In this document: positions 58,261-64,000 of the stretch, piece after piece
How the letters are laid out: the number at the start of each line of letters is the position of its first letter
Position numbering within the stretch: the first letter of the stretch is position 1
NCBI RefSeq assembly: GCF_001902145.1
Contig: NZ_MRST01000024.1
Coordinates: 485,648 to 549,647, forward strand
Reading direction: 5' to 3'
Origin: Pseudomonas fluorescens
GTDB taxonomy: Bacteria; Pseudomonadota; Gammaproteobacteria; Pseudomonadales; Pseudomonadaceae
Length of the DNA: 64,000 nt
Translations under genes and position numbers: made by a program
Notes under the pieces: model-generated
What the model saw: the letters and a program-made list of their open reading frames with translations, nothing else
Database searches by the model: none
Told to the model about the DNA's origin: nothing

Positions 58261-58563
58261 TCACGCAATGGGCTGGTGGACGGTGACCAGCTTGGTGCCG
58301 TCGGGGAACGTGGCTTCCACCTGGATATCCGGGATCATTTCCGGGATGCCTTCCATCACTTGCTCGCGGCTGAGCAGGGTGGTGCCGTAGTGCATCAGGT
58401 CGGCCACGGTGCGGCCATCGCGGGCGCCTTCCATCAGGGCAGCGCTGATATAGGCGATGGTCTCCGGGTAGTTGAGCTTCACCCCGCGCGCCAGGCGCCG
58501 CTCGGCGACCAGGCCTGCGGTGAAGATCAGCAGTTTGTCTTTTTCCCGTGGGGTCAGGTCCAT
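58261..58563 (-). CDS. ureA: Urease gamma subunit UreA
   Basis: 100 residues, standard length. Starts MDLTPREKDKLLIFTAGLVA and contains LNYPETIAYISAALMEGARD and TLLSREQVMEGIPEMIPDIQ, all conserved. It forms the outer subunit of the urease trimer. Preceded by ureD across a REP doublet. Confidence 0.97.
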   Translation of the reverse strand: MDLTPREKDKLLIFTAGLVAERRLARGVKLNYPETIAYISAALMEGARDGRTVADLMHYGTTLLSREQVMEGIPEMIPDIQVEATFPDGTKLVTVHQPIA

Positions 58564-58607
58564 GGTTCAGTCCGTAATCAGGCAATTAAAAGGGCGAGCG
58601 TTAACCC

Positions 58608-58709
58608 CTGTAGGAGCGAGCTTGCTCGCGAAGATCGTTAACGAAAACACGGGCATCCTGAATGCACGCGGCGTCCTCAGGTTTTTCGCGAGCAAGCTCG
58701 CTCCTACAG
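58608..58709. repeat. REP doublet, type B, between ureD and ureA
   Basis: Ends TGTAGGAGCGAGCTTGCTCG and inverse; core variant around GTTAACGAAAACACGGGC. It lies within the urease operon. Confidence 0.9.
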
Positions 58710-58721
58710 AAGGGCACATCT

Positions 58722-59561
58722 TCATGTGCTCCAGATTCTTGGGGATACCGCTTCCCGGCCCAATATGGCCGGGCGTAGCAATTTCCATAGGTCAATCAAC
58801 CAACCCCGCGCTAGCAACGCTTCACTGGCCAGACAACGCGCCACCAGCAAGCCGGGCAATTGGGTCAGGTCGCCGCGCACTGCGTGGGGCAGTGAGCGGC
58901 ATTGTTCCAGCAACTGAGCATCGACTTCACCGGTCACCAGCAGCGTGGCAAACACCGGTTGCCCATCCAGCCCGATAGGCGAATCCAACAACCCATCGGC
59001 GCCCACAATGCGCTGGCGTTCATGCCAGAGCAACTGGCCGTCGCGGCGAATGTCCAGGTGCGATTGAAAGTGGCCCAGGTCGAACCGTTCGCCACTGGCC
59101 GGGCGGCCCAGGGCGACCACATCCCAATAGAACAAACGCGCATCGCCCGACAGCTCGACTCGCGTGGTGAGTTCGGCCTGGGCCGCGCTGAACACGATGG
59201 TTTCCTGGGGCAGCCATTCCAGCGTCGCACCGGCCTCGACGGTCAACTCGACGCGCTGAAACGCCGGGCCGCTGGCGCGGTACCACTTGGCCGCGCCGGG
59301 GCTGGTCAGTTGTGCCCAGGCCCCCGTGCCCACATGGGCGCTGATGTCCAGGCGATCGCCACCAGCAATCCCGCCGGGTGGATGCACGATGATGTGCTGG
59401 CACACCTCGGGGCCTTCGGCGTACAGGTGCTTTTGCACTCGCAGCGGGCCAAGGTGGCGGCGCATTACCGGGCGCGTGGTGTCGCCCAAACGCGCATAGC
59501 CAAGTTCCAGCTCGGCGTGCCAGCTGGGGGTGAACAGGGCAGGGGAAATGGGCAGGTTCAT
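58722..59561 (-). CDS. ureD: Urease accessory protein UreD
   Basis: 279 residues. Scaffold that binds the urease apoprotein and, with UreF and UreG, guides nickel and CO2 to the active site. Family features: HPPGGIAGGDRLDISAHVG near residue 60, TSPGAAKWYRA, EWLPQETIVFSAAQAEL and FYWDVVALGRPASGERF. Follows urtE by 31 bases in the same direction, so urea uptake and hydrolysis genes form one unit. Confidence 0.96.
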   Translation of the reverse strand: MNLPISPALFTPSWHAELELGYARLGDTTRPVMRRHLGPLRVQKHLYAEGPEVCQHIIVHPPGGIAGGDRLDISAHVGTGAWAQLTSPGAAKWYRASGPAFQRVELTVEAGATLEWLPQETIVFSAAQAELTTRVELSGDARLFYWDVVALGRPASGERFDLGHFQSHLDIRRDGQLLWHERQRIVGADGLLDSPIGLDGQPVFATLLVTGEVDAQLLEQCRSLPHAVRGDLTQLPGLLVARCLASEALLARGWLIDLWKLLRPAILGREAVSPRIWST

Positions 59562-59592
59562 GGTTCTTGGCTTATCGTCAGGAGGCTACAGA

Positions 59593-60291
59593 TTAGATGG
59601 TTACCAGCCCGCGCACACCGTCGCTTTCCATATTTTCACCTCGTCCTTGCTGCACGATTTCGCCACGGGACATCACCAGGTACTGGTCTGCCAGTTCAGC
59701 GGCAAAGTCATAGAACTGCTCCACCAACAGGATCGCCATGTCGCCGCGCTCCGCGAGCTGCTTGATCACCGCGCCGATTTCCTTGATCACCGACGGCTGG
59801 ATGCCTTCGGTGGGCTCATCGAGGATCAACAGGCGTGGACGGCTGGCCAGGGCGCGGCCAATCGCCAACTGTTGCTGCTGGCCGCCGGACAAGTCGCCGC
59901 CGCGTCGATGCTTCATTTGCAGCAACACCGGGAACAGCTCGTAGATGAAGGTCGGCACCTCTTTGGCTTCGGAGCCGGGGAAGCGCGACAGTCCCATCAG
60001 CAGGTTTTCTTCCACCGTCAGCCGGCCGAATATCTCGCGGCCCTGGGGCACGTAGGCGATGCCGGCATGTACGCGCTGGTGCGGCTTGAAGCCGGTGATG
60101 GCCTTGCCTTCCCAGTTCACCGCGCCTTCCTTGGCCGGCAGCAGGCCCATCAGGCACTTGAGCAGGGTGGTCTTGCCCACGCCGTTACGCCCGAGCAGGC
60201 AGGTGACTTCGCCGATCTTCACGTCAAAAGACAGCCCGCGCAGGATGTGGCTACCGCCGTAGTACTGGTGCAGCGTGTCGACTTGCAACAT
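59593..60291 (-). CDS. urtE: Urea ABC transporter ATPase UrtE
   Basis: 232 residues. Walker A GRNGVGKTTLLK, ABC signature LSGGQQQQLAIGRALAS, Walker B LLILDEPTEGIQP. LivF-like; assigned to urea by its place after urtD and before ureD. Separated from urtD by a 140-base gap containing a REP doublet. Confidence 0.95.
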   Translation of the reverse strand: MLQVDTLHQYYGGSHILRGLSFDVKIGEVTCLLGRNGVGKTTLLKCLMGLLPAKEGAVNWEGKAITGFKPHQRVHAGIAYVPQGREIFGRLTVEENLLMGLSRFPGSEAKEVPTFIYELFPVLLQMKHRRGGDLSGGQQQQLAIGRALASRPRLLILDEPTEGIQPSVIKEIGAVIKQLAERGDMAILLVEQFYDFAAELADQYLVMSRGEIVQQGRGENMESDGVRGLVTI

Positions 60292-60331
60292 TCTCAGAAC
60301 CTCCTCAATCCCCCTGCGGGAACCGGATCAA

Positions 60332-60411
60332 CTGTGGGAGCTGGCTTGCCTGCGATAGCGGTGTACCGGATACACCGAGTCGTCTGCATCGCAGGCAAGC
60401 CAGCTCCCACA
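60332..60411. repeat. REP doublet, type C (outward arms), between urtD and urtE
   Basis: GTGGGAGCTGGCTTGCCTGC then GCAGGCAAGCCAGCTCCCAC, with a spacer of about 40 bases, in the middle of the urt operon. Confidence 0.88.
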
Positions 60412-60431
60412 TAAAGCAGTTCGTGTCAGCG

Positions 60432-61253
<822 letters not shown>

Positions 61254-61261
61254 GACGTTCC

Positions 61262-62329
61262 TCATTTCTTCAGCAGGCCGATAACGCCCTTGGGCAGGTA
61301 CAGGGTGACGATGATGAACAGCGCCCCCAGGAAGAACAGCCAATACTCGGGGAAGGCCACGGTGAACCAGCTCTTCATGCCATTGACCACGCCGGCGCCG
61401 AGCAACGGCCCGATCAGCGTGCCACGCCCGCCCAGCGCTACCCACACGGCGGCTTCGATGGAGTTGGTCGGTGACATTTCGCTGGGGTTGATGATGCCCA
61501 CCTGCGGCACATACAGCGCGCCGGCAAGGCCGCACAACACCGCGCTCAGCACCCACACGAACAGCTTGAAACCGCGCGGGTCGTAACCGCAGAACATCAG
61601 GCGGTTCTCGGCATCGCGCAGGGCGGTGAGCACACGGCCGAACTTGCTCTTCGCCAGGCGCCAGCCGATGTAGAGGCTGGCCACCAGCAACAGCACCGTG
61701 GCGATAAATAACACCGCCCGCGTGCCCGGTTCGGTGATGCCAAAACCGAGGATGCTGCGGAAATTGGTAAAGCCGTTGTTGCCGCCGAACCCGGTCTCGT
61801 TGCGAAAGAACAACAGCATCCCGGCGAACGTCAGGGCCTGGGTCATGATCGAGAAATACACGCCCTTGATCCGTGAGCGGAAGGCAAAGAAACCGAACAC
61901 CAGCGCCAACAAACCCGGGGCCAGTACTACCAGGCACAACGCCCAGAGGAAGTGGTCGGTGCCGACCCAATACCAGGGCAATTCGGTCCAGGACAAAAAG
62001 GTCATGAACGCAGGCAACTCGCTACCGGCCGCCTGGCGCATCAAGTACATGCCCATGGCGTAGCCGCCCAAGGCGAAGAACAAACCGTGGCCCAGGGACA
62101 ACATCCCGGCGTAACCCCACACCAGGTCCAGCGCCAGGGCGACGATGGCGTAACAGAGAATCTTGCCCACCAGCGTCAGGGTGTAGGCCGACACATGCAG
62201 CGGGTTATCCGCAGGCAATAGCGAACACAAGGGCAGCGCCAGCAGCAGGAGCAGGATGAGCGCCCCTACCGCAATCGTGACTTTGGGGCCGGCCTTTTGC
62301 GTGGCCGTGAGCATCAATGGCTGGTTCAT
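61262..62329 (-). CDS. urtC: Urea ABC transporter permease UrtC
   Basis: 355 residues, LivM-like permease with about ten membrane segments. Segments WGYAGMLSLGHGLFFALGGY, LFFRNETGFGGNNGFTNF and ALRDAENRLMFCGYDPRGFK (coupling loop) match the UrtC group. Its start overlaps the urtB stop (TGATG). Confidence 0.95.
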   Translation of the reverse strand: MNQPLMLTATQKAGPKVTIAVGALILLLLLALPLCSLLPADNPLHVSAYTLTLVGKILCYAIVALALDLVWGYAGMLSLGHGLFFALGGYAMGMYLMRQAAGSELPAFMTFLSWTELPWYWVGTDHFLWALCLVVLAPGLLALVFGFFAFRSRIKGVYFSIMTQALTFAGMLLFFRNETGFGGNNGFTNFRSILGFGITEPGTRAVLFIATVLLLVASLYIGWRLAKSKFGRVLTALRDAENRLMFCGYDPRGFKLFVWVLSAVLCGLAGALYVPQVGIINPSEMSPTNSIEAAVWVALGGRGTLIGPLLGAGVVNGMKSWFTVAFPEYWLFFLGALFIIVTLYLPKGVIGLLKK

Positions 62330-63837
62330 CAGTCGATCACCCGTCCTTTCAGTGCGAAGAGTCCTTGCGGGCGTTTCTGGATAAACAGAATGATCAGCGC
62401 GAGGATCAGGATCTTGCCGAGTACGGCGCCGATCTGGGGTTCGAGGATTTTGTTGGCGATTCCTAAGCCAAAGGCGGCCATGACACTGCCGGCCAGTTGG
62501 CCGACGCCGCCGAGCACCACCACCAGGAACGAGTCGATGATGTAGCTCTGGCCCAGGTCCGGGCCGACGTTGCCGATCTGGCTCAGCGCCACGCCGCCAA
62601 GGCCCGCGATGCCGGAACCCAGGCCGAAGGCGAGCATGTCCACACGCCCGGTGGGCACGCCGCAGCAGGCGGCCATGTTGCGGTTCTGGGTGACCGCACG
62701 CACGTTCAGACCCAGGCGCGTCTTGTTCAGCAGCAGCCAGGTGAGCACCACCACGAACAGCGCGAAGGCGATGATGACGATGCGGTTGTACGGCAGCACC
62801 AGGTTAGGCAGCACCTGGATGCCGCCGGACAGCCAGGCGGGGTTCGACACTTCGACGTTTTGCGCGCCGAACACCAGGCGCACCAGCTGGATCAGCATCA
62901 GGCTGATGCCCCAGGTGGCGAGCAGGGTTTCCAGCGGGCGGCCATACAAGTGACGGATGACTGTGCGTTCCAGCGCCATGCCGATGGCCGCAGTGACAAA
63001 GAACGCCACCGGCAACGCGATCAACGGGTAGAACTCGATGGCCTGGGGCACATAGCGCTGCATCATCAACTGCACCACATAGGTGGAGTAGGCGCCGAGC
63101 ATCAGCATCTCGCCGTGGGCCATGTTGATAACGCCGAGCAGGCCGAAGGTGATCGCCAGGCCCAGGGCCGCCAGCAGCAGGATCGAGCCCAGGGACATGC
63201 CGCTGAACGCCTGGCCGAGGATCTCACCCATCATCAGTTTGCGTTTGACCTGGGCCAGGCTGGTTTCAGCGGCGGTGTGTACGGCGGCGTCGGCTTCCAC
63301 GCCTGGCGCCAGAAGCGCTTCAAGGCGCGTGCGGGCCAGCGGGTCGCCGGTGCTGCCGAGCAAGCGCACGGCCGCCAGGCGTACCACCGGGTCGGGGTCG
63401 ACCAGTTGCAGGTTGGCCAGGGCCAGGCTGAGGGCGCTGTGCACCTGCTCATCCGTCTCGGCGGCGACCTGCTGGTCGAGGAATTTAAGTTGTGCCGGCA
63501 CCGCGCTTTTTTGCAGGGTTCGCGCTGCGTCCAGGCGCACCTTGGGGTCGGCGGCGAGCAGTTGCTGGCTGGCTTGCACGTTATTGATCAAGCCGCGCAG
63601 GCGGTTGTTCAGGCGCAAGGTCTTGGTTTCGCCGTTGAGCGTGAGCTGGCCTTGCTCAAGGGCGTCCACCAACTCGATACGCGCAGGGTCGGGGTTGGCG
63701 GCCCAGTCCTGCAGGAGTTTGGCTTGCTGCATCGGATTGGCGTTGAGGAAGTCTTCGGCGTCGCTGGCGTGTGCGGCCAGGGGCAGCAACAGCAACAGCA
63801 GCAGGGCGAGGATGAGGCGGTGGAGGGCAGTGGGCAT
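62329..63837 (-). CDS. urtB: Urea ABC transporter permease UrtB
   Basis: 502 residues. Signal sequence (about 1-24), then a periplasmic region of about 180 residues with HEAT-like helical repeats (DPVVRLAAVRLLGSTGDP), followed by a LivH-like permease domain from about residue 205 (LGLAITFGLLGVINMAHGEM, ALERTVIRHLYGRPLETLLA). The long N-terminal extension is normal for proteobacterial UrtB. ATG 63837 follows AGGA. Confidence 0.95.
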   Translation of the reverse strand: MPTALHRLILALLLLLLLPLAAHASDAEDFLNANPMQQAKLLQDWAANPDPARIELVDALEQGQLTLNGETKTLRLNNRLRGLINNVQASQQLLAADPKVRLDAARTLQKSAVPAQLKFLDQQVAAETDEQVHSALSLALANLQLVDPDPVVRLAAVRLLGSTGDPLARTRLEALLAPGVEADAAVHTAAETSLAQVKRKLMMGEILGQAFSGMSLGSILLLAALGLAITFGLLGVINMAHGEMLMLGAYSTYVVQLMMQRYVPQAIEFYPLIALPVAFFVTAAIGMALERTVIRHLYGRPLETLLATWGISLMLIQLVRLVFGAQNVEVSNPAWLSGGIQVLPNLVLPYNRIVIIAFALFVVVLTWLLLNKTRLGLNVRAVTQNRNMAACCGVPTGRVDMLAFGLGSGIAGLGGVALSQIGNVGPDLGQSYIIDSFLVVVLGGVGQLAGSVMAAFGLGIANKILEPQIGAVLGKILILALIILFIQKRPQGLFALKGRVID

Positions 63838-63879
63838 AGCAAAATGTCCTGATCATGCGCGGTCAAACTGTGGGGGGCT

Positions 63880-64000
63880 TTAGTTGCTCTTCACGGCATA
63901 GTCCGGCTTTTTGTCATTGCCCGGAATGTAGGGGCTCCACGGTTGCGCACGAATCGGCGCTTGGGTCTGCCACACCACCGAGAACTGCCCGTCGGCCTGG
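63880..64000 (-). CDS. urtA: Urea ABC transporter binding protein UrtA, C-terminal end (cut by window)
   Basis: The last 39 residues plus stop (TAA at 63882-63880 on the minus strand) are visible: QFSVVWQTQAPIRAQPWSPY, then IPGNDKKPDYAVKSN. This matches the end of UrtA, the periplasmic urea-binding protein, and it lies 42 bases upstream of urtB in the expected place. The rest lies beyond the window. Confidence 0.88.
   Translation of the reverse strand, partial: QADGQFSVVWQTQAPIRAQPWSPYIPGNDKKPDYAVKSN

Noticed and set aside
62497..63852. 451-residue frame antisense to urtB
   Set aside because: His/Gln/Ala-rich antisense shadow; urtB is well supported.

Overview
The window is a chromosome segment from a fluorescent Pseudomonas, most likely of the P. 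fluorescens group. The grounds are high G+C, azurin, the Pseudomonas gene order of urea transporter plus urease with ureEFG next to a desT-type regulator, the amaA/amaB lysine genes, braCDEFG, and 18 REP doublets of the GTGGGAGCGGGCTTGCTCGCGAA type common in this group. No species is named, because no marker here allows it. No rRNA, tRNA, CRISPR array, prophage or transposase gene was seen.

Layout from left to right. 0-5 kb: 3' end of dnaB, the radical-SAM protein YgiQ, and a two-gene unit (hydrophobic-core protein plus four-helix membrane protein) that looks like a toxin-immunity pair. 5-12 kb: a three-gene operon (transglutaminase/DUF2126, permuted ATP-grasp plus alpha-E, transglutaminase) behind a sigma-54-type promoter. 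12-15 kb: azurin with an ANR box, then nadE and pncB. 15-19.4 kb: LysR regulator, amaB, amaA (pipecolate branch of lysine catabolism). 19.4-25 kb: the branched-chain amino-acid ABC importer braC-braDEFG with a near-perfect sigma-54 promoter. 25-29 kb: a 670-base non-coding stretch with two consensus DnaA boxes, an SDR dehydrogenase, a cation efflux protein and an AGE-family isomerase. 29-32 kb: ureJ/hupE, ureG, ureF, ureE. 32-41.6 kb: NlpC/P60 protein, orphan desT-like regulator, small secreted protein, AsmA, ferritin-like protein, EamA exporter with divergent AraC regulator, PsiF, AI-2E transporter and the Hsp70-like YegD.

41.7-55.2 kb is the accessory core. It holds two giant paralogous genes coding for 2315 and 1747 residues, with a cbpA-type DnaJ gene between them. 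Both proteins have a dermonecrotic-toxin-like N-terminal region, leucine-rich repeats, and a region matching NEL-type (IpaH/SspH) E3 ubiquitin ligases with a CxD motif. The larger one also ends in a SET-like methyltransferase fold. This LRR-NEL-SET arrangement is the most striking content of the window.

55-64 kb is one long leftward unit: urtABCDE (urea importer, urtA cut by the window edge), ureD, ureA, two GNAT acetyltransferases, ureB and ureC. The second giant gene runs convergently 77 bases into the 3' end of ureC.

A common theme is nitrogen acquisition: urea import and hydrolysis, branched-chain amino-acid uptake, lysine/pipecolate use and the ATP-grasp operon. Three of these units have sigma-54-like -24/-12 elements. 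REP doublets lie in almost every 3' intergenic gap and also inside five operons.
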